A stretch of 64,000 bases of DNA from an uncultured Flavobacteriaceae bacterium (lineage in GTDB: Bacteria > Bacteroidota > Bacteroidia > Flavobacteriales > Flavobacteriaceae), in the NCBI GenBank assembly GCA_905479415.1, contig CAJQMK010000003.1, positions 1 through 64,000 of the forward strand, written 5' to 3'. This document shows, piece by piece, positions 55,265-64,000 of this stretch. Within the stretch, counting starts at the first letter, position 1; each line of letters begins with the position of its first letter. The notes beneath the pieces were generated by a model, which saw only the letters and a program-made list of their open reading frames with translations, had not been told where the DNA came from and did no database searches. The translations under genes were made by a program, and so were the position numbers.

Positions 55265-56536
55265 TTAACGAATTATTGTTTGAGTTCTATCAGGACCCAC
55301 TGAAATAATTGCAATAGGAACTTGTAATTCATTTTCTATGTAGGAAACATAATCCATAAATGTTTTAGGAAATGAACTCTCTTTTTTTATTTTACTTATA
55401 TCCTCATCCCATCCTTTGAATTCTGTATAGATTGGTTTTATTTTTTTTGAATCAACAGAAAATGGAAAATGATTAATTTTCTCTCCGTTATAGTCATAGG
55501 AAGTGCAAATTTTAATGTTTTTAAATCCGGACAATACGTCTCCTTTCATCATCATTAATTTTGTTACTCCATTAACTTTAACGGCATATTTCAATGCTAC
55601 TAAATCTAACCATCCACATCTTCTAGGTCTTCCAGTTGTAGCACCAAATTCATTACCAACTTTACTCATTCTTTTAGCGTTATCGTCAAAAAGTTCAGTT
55701 GGAAAAGGACCACTTCCAACTCTTGTTGTATATGCCTTGAAAATACCAAAAACATCTTTTATTTTGTTAGGCGGAACTCCTAATCCTGTACATGCTCCAG
55801 CTGCAGTTGTGTTTGAGGATGTAACAAATGGATAAGTTCCAAAATCAATATCAAGAAGCGAACCTTGAGCACCTTCGGCTAATATATTTTTATTATTATC
55901 TAATTCATTAAAAATATAGTTTTCACTATCAATAAAAGGAATTGATTTTATATTTTCAATAGCACTAAAAAAATCTTCTTCAAGCTCAGCTAGATTATAT
56001 TGTAAATCAACATTGTAGCTTTTAATCATGGTCTCATGTTTATTAGCTAATTTTCTGTATTTTTTAAGAAATTCTGGAAGCTCAATATCTCCAATTCTAA
56101 TACCATTTCTTCCAGTTTTGTCCATATAAGTTGGTCCAATTCCTTTGAGCGTTGAACCAATTTTGGATTTTCCCTTTGAAAGTTCAGATGCTGCATCAAG
56201 AAGTCTATGCGTGGGCAAAATTAAATGTGCTTTTCTTGAAATGCATAAATTTTTTGAAAAGTTAATATTAAAAGGCTTTAATTTTTCAATTTCTTTTTCA
56301 AAAATCACAGGATCGATAACCACACCATTACCAATTAAATTCATTGATTCTTCATGGAATATTCCAGACGGAATAGTGTGTAAAACATGTTTGATTCCAT
56401 CAAATTCGAGTGTATGTCCTGCATTTGGTCCTCCTTGAAATCGTGCTATAATATCATAATTCTTTGTCAGTACATCAACTATTTTCCCTTTGCCTTCGTC
56501 TCCCCACTGTAAGCCTAGTAATAAATCAACTTTCAT
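55265..56536 (-). CDS. purA: Adenylosuccinate synthase
   Basis: 423 aa; LLGLQWGDEGKGKIVDVL, GPNAGHTL, GTYPFVTSSNTTAAG. Confidence 0.98.
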   Translation of the reverse strand: MKVDLLLGLQWGDEGKGKIVDVLTKNYDIIARFQGGPNAGHTLEFDGIKHVLHTIPSGIFHEESMNLIGNGVVIDPVIFEKEIEKLKPFNINFSKNLCISRKAHLILPTHRLLDAASELSKGKSKIGSTLKGIGPTYMDKTGRNGIRIGDIELPEFLKKYRKLANKHETMIKSYNVDLQYNLAELEEDFFSAIENIKSIPFIDSENYIFNELDNNKNILAEGAQGSLLDIDFGTYPFVTSSNTTAAGACTGLGVPPNKIKDVFGIFKAYTTRVGSGPFPTELFDDNAKRMSKVGNEFGATTGRPRRCGWLDLVALKYAVKVNGVTKLMMMKGDVLSGFKNIKICTSYDYNGEKINHFPFSVDSKKIKPIYTEFKGWDEDISKIKKESSFPKTFMDYVSYIENELQVPIAIISVGPDRTQTIIR

Positions 56537-56538
56537 AT

Positions 56539-56979
56539 TTAATTTTTAATTTTTTTTCCATAAAAATACAAGGAGTGATTATTAATCTCAACTCCAAATA
56601 TTTCTTCGATATTTTTTTTAATACTTTGAATTCTAGGGTCACAAAACTCAATAACTTCTCCTGTGTCCGTCAAAATTATATGATCATGTTGATGATCAAA
56701 ATAAGATTTTTCATATTGAGCTTGATTTGAACTAAATTGATGTTTTCTTACAAGCTTACATTCTAAAAGAAGTTCAATGGTATTATATAATGTAGCTCTG
56801 CTAACTCTGTAATTTTTATTTTTCATCATCACATAAAGAGACTCTATGTCAAAGTGTTCTGAGGAATTGTAAATTTCACTAAGAATTGCGAAACGTTCAG
56901 GTGTTTTTCTATGACTTTTTAAATCTAAAAATTTAGTAAAAACTTCTTTTACTATTTTCTGATTCTTTTCATTATTCAT
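56539..56979 (-). CDS. Fur family transcriptional regulator
   Basis: 146 aa; [35 protein letters not shown]. Confidence 0.93.
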   Translation of the reverse strand: MNNEKNQKIVKEVFTKFLDLKSHRKTPERFAILSEIYNSSEHFDIESLYVMMKNKNYRVSRATLYNTIELLLECKLVRKHQFSSNQAQYEKSYFDHQHDHIILTDTGEVIEFCDPRIQSIKKNIEEIFGVEINNHSLYFYGKKIKN

Positions 56980-57011
56980 AAAGTAAAATTAGGTTAAAAA
57001 TTGATAATTCA

Positions 57012-59213
57012 CTATTCTCTAATGACCTTTTCAATGCCATTTATTTTTTTTAATCTTTTTATTAAATCATTTAAAATATTTTTTGTTCTAACTTTTAAAG
57101 TAATTTTTCCCCTAAAAATATTATCAACGGTGTCAAAACTCATTTTTTTAATATTAATATTTAATGTGTTTGATATGAGTTTAGTTATTTCATTTACAAT
57201 TCCTAGATTATCAATTCCAGAAATTCTAATTGTTGAACTGTATTCTAATAATGATGAATCAATCCACTTAGATTTTAAAATTCTATATGCAAATTTTGAT
57301 TGAAGACCAACAGCGTTTGAACATGTTTTTTTATGTATTTTTATTCCGTCGTTTATAGTTACAAACCCAAATATATCATCCCCTGGAATTGCATTACAAC
57401 ATTTTGCTAAATTATATTCAAGTTTATCTTCTTCATTTCCAAAAACAACTAAATCAAAATTATTAGTAATTTCTTTTGCAGCTTGATTAAATTTGCTTGG
57501 TTTTCTTCCTATCTTTTTTCTAAAAAAATTTATTATTCTATTGTTGTTATTAGCGAATTTTTTTAACTCATTATTTTCTACTTTCCCAATTCCTACTCTA
57601 TAAAATAAATCTAAACTGGTTTTTAATTTTAAGAAGTTTCCTAAATCATTTACAGTTTTTTCATCAAATTTTATTTTTAATTGTTTTAGCTTTCTTCTTA
57701 ATATTTCTTTTCCGTCTTCAGCTAATAACTTTTTTTCTTCTTTTAATGCTGTTCTGATTTTAGCTTTTGCTCTGGATGTTTTTACGTAATCCAACCAGTT
57801 TGAAGAAGGTTTGGTGTTTTCTGATTTAATTATTTCAATTTGATCACCACTAATTAATACATGGCTTAGTGGAACCATTTTACCATTTACTTTTACTCCT
57901 CTTGTTTTTAATCCTAACCCTGTATGAACGCTAAAAGCAAAATCTAAAGCTGTTGAACCTTTAGCTAACGATTTTAGTTCTCCCGCTGGTGTGAAAACAA
58001 ATATTTCTGTCGAATATAAATTAAGCTTAAAATCTTCAACAAAATCTATTGCATCAGTGTCAGTGTTTTCTAATACTTCTTGTAATCTATTAAGCCATTC
58101 TTCTAAACCAGTTTCAGATTTATTTCCTCCTTTGTACATGTAATGTGCAGCAAAACCTTTTTCAGCTATTTCGTGCATTCTTTCAGATCTTATTTGTACC
58201 TCAACCCATTTTGATCTTGGCCCTACTACAGTAATATGTAGTGCCTCATACCCATTCGACCTTGGAGAAGTAATCCAATCTCTCAATCTTAAAGGGTTAG
58301 GAGTATAATGATCAGTTATAATTGAATATATTTTCCACGCTATAAACTTTTCGTTTTCTCTGTCCGAGTTATAAATAATTCTAATTGCGAACTTGTCATA
58401 AATTTCTTCAAAAGAAATATTTTTATTTATAATTTTATTTCTAATTGAATGTATTGATTTAGGCCTTCCATTTATTTTAAATCTTAAGTTTTCAGGTTTT
58501 AATTTTTCCGAAATTCTTCTTGAAAAATTTTTGATGTATTTGTCTTGGTCAACTTTTGTTTCTTCAATTTTATTTTTTATCTCATTGAATATCTCTGGTT
58601 CTGTATATTTTAAGCCTAAATCTTCAAGTTCTGACTTAACATCGTAAAGACCAATTCTATGTGCTATTGGTGCATAAATGTAAAGAGTTTCAGAAGAAAT
58701 TTTTATTTGTTTTTCTGCTGGCATTGAATCTAAGGTTTGCATATTATGTAACCTGTCAGCTATTTTAATCAATATAACTCTTACGTCATCATTTAATGTA
58801 AGTAGCATTTTTCTAAAATTTTCAGCTTGTAAAGAGACGTTTTCTTCTTTAGATAATTTTGAAATTTTAGTTAAACCAACAACAATTTTGCTAATTTTTT
58901 TTCCAAAAATCTTAGTTATTTTATTTGCGCTATAATCAGTATCCTCAATTACATCGTGTAATAAGGCTGCGGCTATACATGTTGCATCTAATCCGATTTT
59001 TGATGCAACTATTTTAGCAACTGAAATAGGGTGAAAAACATAAGGTTCACCAGATTTTCGTCTTTGGTTTTTATGAGCATCAACTGATGTGTCAAAAGCT
59101 AACCTAATAAGTTTTCTATCATCTTTTGATAACGATTGATAACTAATTTTAAGAAGCTCTTTATATTCTTTAGCTATTTGATTATTCTCTTTAATTGAAT
59201 CGACTACCATCAT
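57012..59213 (-). CDS. RelA/SpoT family (p)ppGpp synthetase/hydrolase
   Basis: 733 aa; HD domain AALLHDVIEDTDYS, synthetase YDKFAIRII, TGS VFTPAGELKSLAKGSTALDFAFSVHTGLG, ACT at C-terminus. Confidence 0.97.
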   Translation of the reverse strand: MMVVDSIKENNQIAKEYKELLKISYQSLSKDDRKLIRLAFDTSVDAHKNQRRKSGEPYVFHPISVAKIVASKIGLDATCIAAALLHDVIEDTDYSANKITKIFGKKISKIVVGLTKISKLSKEENVSLQAENFRKMLLTLNDDVRVILIKIADRLHNMQTLDSMPAEKQIKISSETLYIYAPIAHRIGLYDVKSELEDLGLKYTEPEIFNEIKNKIEETKVDQDKYIKNFSRRISEKLKPENLRFKINGRPKSIHSIRNKIINKNISFEEIYDKFAIRIIYNSDRENEKFIAWKIYSIITDHYTPNPLRLRDWITSPRSNGYEALHITVVGPRSKWVEVQIRSERMHEIAEKGFAAHYMYKGGNKSETGLEEWLNRLQEVLENTDTDAIDFVEDFKLNLYSTEIFVFTPAGELKSLAKGSTALDFAFSVHTGLGLKTRGVKVNGKMVPLSHVLISGDQIEIIKSENTKPSSNWLDYVKTSRAKAKIRTALKEEKKLLAEDGKEILRRKLKQLKIKFDEKTVNDLGNFLKLKTSLDLFYRVGIGKVENNELKKFANNNNRIINFFRKKIGRKPSKFNQAAKEITNNFDLVVFGNEEDKLEYNLAKCCNAIPGDDIFGFVTINDGIKIHKKTCSNAVGLQSKFAYRILKSKWIDSSLLEYSSTIRISGIDNLGIVNEITKLISNTLNINIKKMSFDTVDNIFRGKITLKVRTKNILNDLIKRLKKINGIEKVIRE

Positions 59214-59240
59214 TATTAAATTTAACTAAAAAAAAAATAA

Positions 59241-60476
59241 CTATTGTAATTGATTTATTCTTTCTAACAGAGTAGGATGAGAGTAATGCCACCAAACGTA
59301 TTTTGGATGCGGTGTTAAATTGCTTAAACTGTCTTTAGTTAATACTTTTAGGGCTTGAATTAAATACTTTCCATCAAAAGATTTATCAGCATATTCATCT
59401 GCTTCATATTCAAATTTTCTAGAAAATAAATTAAATATTATTGATGATATTTCAGAGACGGGCGTGTAAAGTATTGAAAATGTAACTAAAGCTATGTGAA
59501 AACTATGATTTTCAATATTAAGTGCTTCTGAAAAAATTGGCATATATATTAATAATGAAAGAATGTAAAGCATAATGCCTGTTTGAATTATAGAAAACAA
59601 TAAATTAAAAATAATATGATTTTTTTTATAATGACCAATCTCATGAGCTATAACCGCCACAATTTGTTCTTTGTTTAATTTATTTATTAAAGTATCAAAT
59701 AATGTAACTCTTTTTTGTTTTCCAAATCCTGAAAAATAAGCATTTGCTTTGGTTGATCTTTTTGAGCCATCAATTACAAAAATATTGCTTAAGTTAAATC
59801 CAACCTTTTTTGAATACTTTTCTATTTCACTTTTTAATTCTCCATCTTCAAGTTTTGTTTGTTTATTAAAAAGCGGAACAATCACCTGCGTATAAAGACC
59901 ATTTATTAGTACAGTTAGAACGGATATAAATATCCAAGCTACTATCCAAAATTTTTGTCCAATAGATTCAAATTGAAAAATTATAAAACTTATTATTCCA
60001 CCTCCAAATAAAATTGTCAATAACCAAGATTTTAGTTTATCATTAATAAATGTTTTAATGGAAGTTTTGTTAAAACCAAATTTTTCCTCAATAATAAAAG
60101 TATTATATAGTGAAAAGGGAATTCTTAGAATATCGTTTCCAAAATAAATAATCGCAAAAAAACTTAAACTTATTACAAGTTCAGATTCGAAAAGTGATCT
60201 GCTGTAATTATCTACAATTAAAAATCCGTCTAAGTAAAAAAATAACATTAAAATTAGAAAACTATATATATTAAAAATTCTACTGAACCTATATTGAATT
60301 TTTTTATATTCCTGAGATTTTAAGTACTTTTTTTCATCATAAATATCACTTAATATTACTGGTATTTCTTTATTAAAAAATGTGGAATTCAGATAATCTA
60401 AAATCGAATCCTTCAAAAAATTAAGTACTATAATTGTAATGAGAATGTTGAATAATGTTTCTGGGTTAATTATCAT
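59241..60476 (-). CDS. M48 family metallopeptidase (CAAX prenyl protease/Ste24-like)
   Basis: 411 aa; VIAHEIGHYKKNHI, EYEADEYADKSF, multiple TM segments. Confidence 0.93.
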   Translation of the reverse strand: MIINPETLFNILITIIVLNFLKDSILDYLNSTFFNKEIPVILSDIYDEKKYLKSQEYKKIQYRFSRIFNIYSFLILMLFFYLDGFLIVDNYSRSLFESELVISLSFFAIIYFGNDILRIPFSLYNTFIIEEKFGFNKTSIKTFINDKLKSWLLTILFGGGIISFIIFQFESIGQKFWIVAWIFISVLTVLINGLYTQVIVPLFNKQTKLEDGELKSEIEKYSKKVGFNLSNIFVIDGSKRSTKANAYFSGFGKQKRVTLFDTLINKLNKEQIVAVIAHEIGHYKKNHIIFNLLFSIIQTGIMLYILSLLIYMPIFSEALNIENHSFHIALVTFSILYTPVSEISSIIFNLFSRKFEYEADEYADKSFDGKYLIQALKVLTKDSLSNLTPHPKYVWWHYSHPTLLERINQLQ

Positions 60477-61263
60477 TTCTTTGTTTTAATCCTTCAAATA
60501 TAACTATTGCAGCACTTACGGATAAATTCAATGAGTCCATTTTACCTTTCATTGGAATACTAATTAATTCATCTGATTTTGATAACCAAGGCTTTGATAA
60601 TGATGATGATTCAGTTCCAACTACAATAGCACAAGCTTCTTTATAATCAACGTTTAAATAGTTGCGACTTTTTTTAACAAAAGTTGAATATATTTTTACA
60701 TTATTATTTTTTAAATAGTTTATAATTTCATCTGTTGAAGCAGTAGCTATTTGCATTGTAAAGATGCTTCCCAAACTTGCCCTAATTGTATTCGGATTAT
60801 ACAGCTCTGTTTTTGGATTAGCAATTATTAATCCATCTAATCCAGCTGCATCAGCTGTTCTTAAAAGAGCTCCAATATTTCCAGGTTTCTCTGGAGATTC
60901 TGCTATTAAAATATATGGTGTTTTTGATAGTGTAAAATTCTTTAATGAATTCTCTTTAGATTTAACTAACGCTAATAACCCTTCTCCTTTTTTTTTATAA
61001 ATTAATTCTTGGTAAAGATTAAGAGAGAAATCGTGAATTATAATATTTTTTAAATTTTTATTGATGTAAGTCATGTTTTGCTCTGAAATTAATTCAGAAC
61101 AAATAATTATTTCAATAAATTCAAAATCAAAATCTTTACAAAGATTAATATCTTTTATGCTTTCGACTATAAATGAATTGCTGGCTTTTCTTTTATTGTT
61201 TTTAAACAAAAGTTTAAAAATGTTTTTGAAAACCGGATTACTCTTACTCGATATATATATCAA
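60466..61263 (-). CDS. TrmH/SpoU family RNA 2'-O-methyltransferase
   Basis: 265 aa; ESPEKPGNIGALLRTADAAGLDGLIIANP, VVGTESSSLSKPWL, IPMKGKMDSLNLSVSAAIVIFE. Confidence 0.93.
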   Translation of the reverse strand: MIYISSKSNPVFKNIFKLLFKNNKRKASNSFIVESIKDINLCKDFDFEFIEIIICSELISEQNMTYINKNLKNIIIHDFSLNLYQELIYKKKGEGLLALVKSKENSLKNFTLSKTPYILIAESPEKPGNIGALLRTADAAGLDGLIIANPKTELYNPNTIRASLGSIFTMQIATASTDEIINYLKNNNVKIYSTFVKKSRNYLNVDYKEACAIVVGTESSSLSKPWLSKSDELISIPMKGKMDSLNLSVSAAIVIFEGLKQRNDN

Positions 61264-61364
61264 AATATATTTTAAATTTATTATTTAAAATTAATACAAT
61301 AATTTATATCTTTTATTGTTTAGGTTTGCAATATTGTAATAAATATTAACATAAATTAATTTAT

Positions 61365-62603
61365 ATGACAAAAGATAATTCTAGCTACTTTATTGATCTC
61401 GAAAATAATTATGGAGCTCACAATTATCATCCTTTGCCAGTTGTTTTGGAAAAAGGGGAAGGAATATATGTTTGGGATGTAAATAATAAAAAATATTTTG
61501 ATTTTTTATCTGCTTACTCAGCTGTTAACCAAGGTCATTGTCATCCTAAAATTAATGAAGCTTTAATTAATCAATCTTCAAAATTAACCTTGACATCTAG
61601 AGCTTTTCATAATAATGTATTAGGTGAATATGAAAAATTTATCACTGATTATTTTGATTATGATAGAGTGCTGCCAATGAATACAGGTGTTGAAGGAGGA
61701 GAGACTGCTGTAAAATTGGCTAGAAAATGGGCTTACGAAAAAAAAGGTGTTGCTAAAAATAAAGCCAAAATAATTTTTGTTACTGGTAATTTTTGGGGTA
61801 GAACTTTAGCAGCTATTTCATCTTCAAATGACCCATTAAGTACCAAAAATTTTGGACCTTTTATGCCCGGATATGAAATAATCCCGTATAATGATTTAAA
61901 TGCTTTAAAAAGTTCCTTAAAAGACCCTGATGTTGCTGCTTTTATGGTGGAGCCAATTCAAGGAGAAGCAGGGGTAGTTGTTCCAGACGAGAATTATCTT
62001 TTAGATGCATTTAATCTTTGTAAAAGAAATAATGTTTTATTTATTGCTGATGAGGTTCAAACTGGAATAGCTAGAACTGGTAAAATGATCTGCTGCGACC
62101 ATCATGGTTTTAAGCCTGATATATTGATTTTAGGTAAAGCTCTTTCTGGAGGTGTTTTTCCAGTATCTGCTGTTTTATCATCTAATGAAATCATGTTAAC
62201 CATTAAACCTGGTGAACATGGTTCAACATATGGCGGAAATCCTTTAGGATGTAAAGTAGCTATTGCTGCTTTAAAAGTAGTTAAAGACGAAAAATTATGT
62301 CAAAATTCATTAGAAATGGGAAATTATTTTAGAAAAAAATTAAATGAATATATTTCCCATAGTAATGCAGTTAAATTAGTAAGAGGAAAAGGTTTGCTTA
62401 ATGCAATTGTTATTGATGATCACGAAGAAAGTGACACTGCATGGAACATTTGTTTAAAGCTAAGAGATAATGGATTGTTAGCAAAACCTACTCATGGAAA
62501 TATTATTAGATTTGCACCTCCATTAACCATAAATAAGATAGAAATAGATTCTGCTGTGGATATAATTGTGAAGTCATTAAAAGAATTTGAAACTAGTGAG
62601 TAA
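61365..62603 (+). CDS. rocD: Ornithine aminotransferase
   Basis: 412 aa; [56 protein letters not shown] start. Confidence 0.95.
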   Translation: MTKDNSSYFIDLENNYGAHNYHPLPVVLEKGEGIYVWDVNNKKYFDFLSAYSAVNQGHCHPKINEALINQSSKLTLTSRAFHNNVLGEYEKFITDYFDYDRVLPMNTGVEGGETAVKLARKWAYEKKGVAKNKAKIIFVTGNFWGRTLAAISSSNDPLSTKNFGPFMPGYEIIPYNDLNALKSSLKDPDVAAFMVEPIQGEAGVVVPDENYLLDAFNLCKRNNVLFIADEVQTGIARTGKMICCDHHGFKPDILILGKALSGGVFPVSAVLSSNEIMLTIKPGEHGSTYGGNPLGCKVAIAALKVVKDEKLCQNSLEMGNYFRKKLNEYISHSNAVKLVRGKGLLNAIVIDDHEESDTAWNICLKLRDNGLLAKPTHGNIIRFAPPLTINKIEIDSAVDIIVKSLKEFETSE

Positions 62604-63747
62604 TATATATTTTGATAACGCGGCTACAACAAAAATTGATCAATCAGTGATTAATTTGATGAATAACGTTATGACTAATAATTATGGAAATCCAAATTCA
62701 ACTCACAGTTTTGGAAGATCATCTAGAACATTAGTAGAAAAAGCAAGAAAATCAATTGCAAAGGAATTTAATGTTTTACCCTCTGAGATTTTTTTCACTT
62801 CATGTGGAACAGAATCTGATAATCTAATTTTGATTTCTGCTGTTAAGGACTTGGGTGTTAAAAGAATTGTCACTTCTGAAATCGAACATAAAGCAGTATT
62901 GAATGTTGTCAAATTTTTGAAATTGACAGAGTCCATTAAAGTTGAGTTTGTAAAAGTAAATCGAAAAGGACTAATTGATTATAAGGACTTAAATAAAGTT
63001 CTAGTTAAGACCAATCTTAAAACAATCGTTAGCTTAATGCATGTTAATAATGAAATTGGTTCAGTTTTAGATTTAATAAAGACAGGAGATATTTGTAAAA
63101 AACATAATGCTTTATTTCACTCTGATACAGTTCAGTCCATTGGGAAATATAGATTTGATTTATCAAAGCTTAATATTGATTTTATTGTAGGTTCTGCCCA
63201 TAAATTTCATGGTCCAAAAGGAATTGGATTTGTATATATAAATAAAAAATTAAAGTTAAACCCACAAATAATTGGAGGTAATCAGGAAAGGGGTTTAAGG
63301 GCTGGAACTGAATCAGTCCACAACATATGTGGAATGGAGTTGGCTTTTATTGAATCATATAAGAGTTTCGATGAAAACAAAAAGCATATACAAGGTTTAA
63401 AAACATATTTCATTAAGAAAATATCTAGTTCAATTCCTTTGCTAAAATTTAATGGAAGTTGTGATGACGACAATGAAAGTACTTTTTCCATTTTAAATAT
63501 TTGTCTTCCTGTTTCAAAAGATCAATCAGTTCTTTTGGAATTTAACTTAGATTTAAAAGGAGTCGCATGTTCAAGAGGGAGTGCTTGTCAATCTGGTAGT
63601 AGTACAGGATCTCATGTTTTAAACTCTATTTTATCAGAATTAGATTTAAAAAAACCTTCATTAAGATTTTCGTTTTCTAAATACAATAATAAAGCTGAAA
63701 TTGATAATGTAGTTGAAATTTTAAGTGATTTTGTAAACTCAAATTAA
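62596..63747 (+). CDS. Cysteine desulfurase family protein (GTG start preferred over TTG 62587)
   Basis: [57 protein letters not shown]. Confidence 0.92.
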   Translation: MSNIYFDNAATTKIDQSVINLMNNVMTNNYGNPNSTHSFGRSSRTLVEKARKSIAKEFNVLPSEIFFTSCGTESDNLILISAVKDLGVKRIVTSEIEHKAVLNVVKFLKLTESIKVEFVKVNRKGLIDYKDLNKVLVKTNLKTIVSLMHVNNEIGSVLDLIKTGDICKKHNALFHSDTVQSIGKYRFDLSKLNIDFIVGSAHKFHGPKGIGFVYINKKLKLNPQIIGGNQERGLRAGTESVHNICGMELAFIESYKSFDENKKHIQGLKTYFIKKISSSIPLLKFNGSCDDDNESTFSILNICLPVSKDQSVLLEFNLDLKGVACSRGSACQSGSSTGSHVLNSILSELDLKKPSLRFSFSKYNNKAEIDNVVEILSDFVNSN

Positions 63748-64000
63748 TTTCTGAAAAAGGTAAAATTCTTCTGAGTTTTGTTTCCTGCCAAATCTTCTAT
63801 AAAAACTTCAATTAAGTTCTTTGTTTGGTTTAAAAAATACGAGTCAAATTCATAAAAAAGTTCGTTTCTTTTGTATTCATATTCAAAAAGAGTCCATTTA
63901 CTATTAATTTTTACTTTATAATTTTTAATACCCGTTTCATTATCAATGATATTTAACCTAATAAAATTTTTATTTGAAATCCAATCGTTATTTTTGAAAT
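63744..64000 (-). CDS. M23 family metallopeptidase, C-terminal fragment (5' end outside window)
   Basis: Manual - strand translation: ...NDWISNKNFIRLNIIDNETGIKNYKVKINSKWTLFEYEYKRNELFYEFDSYFLNQTKNLIEVFIEDLAGNKTQNFTFFRN*; resembles the C-terminal beta domain of Bacteroidota M23 peptidases (from memory). Confidence 0.6.
   Translation of the reverse strand, partial: FKNNDWISNKNFIRLNIIDNETGIKNYKVKINSKWTLFEYEYKRNELFYEFDSYFLNQTKNLIEVFIEDLAGNKTQKNFTFFRN

Noticed and set aside
55503-55835. 110-aa + strand ORF inside purA
   Set aside because: Antisense to purA; no independent evidence.

Overview
AT-rich (low GC) chromosomal window with the gene content and synteny of a streamlined, probably marine, Flavobacteriia/Bacteroidota genome (taxonomic call is inference from protein sequence and from TAnnTTTG-type promoters). 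It is almost entirely housekeeping: rplL(partial)-rpoB-rpoC-DUF3467, prfC, idi, queD-like, htpG, fabH, SSS symporter, recR, 2-oxoacid dehydrogenase E2, DnaQ-like exonuclease, FAH, cinA, rpmB-rpmG-DUF4295, ftsY, rimO, bshC, guaA, LysM/PBP-fold protein, pyrG, yidC, mnmA, lysA, sucC, hsp20, uvrB, an atypical kinase-like ORF, a pRiA4b ORF-3-like protein, COX15/CtaA, cca, Sua5/YrdC, dapD, ruvX, def, mazG, DUF349, aroE, two tandem DUF368 proteins, TPR protein, class-III aminotransferase, OstA-like protein, purA, fur family, relA/spoT, M48 protease, TrmH/SpoU methylase, rocD, cysteine desulfurase and the 3' end of an M23 peptidase. I saw no tRNA/rRNA, CRISPR, prophage, transposon or recognisable defence system, and I do not think the window holds a spectacular new multi-gene system. 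The leads worth a second look are: (1) an uncharacterised ORF at 39802-40863 carrying what look like degenerate kinase motifs (K / LGDMRSYN / IDFD); (2) a duplicated TGACA-N3-TGTCA palindrome upstream of hsp20 with a related element upstream of htpG; (3) probable leaderless transcripts for guaA and lysA; (4) exactly abutting convergent stop codons and other extreme compaction; (5) tandem DUF368 (PopT-type carrier-lipid translocase candidate) genes; (6) a LysM + periplasmic-binding-fold protein; (7) a 15-nt homopolymer in a promoter position; (8) a 20-bp perfect palindrome abutting a -7 element.
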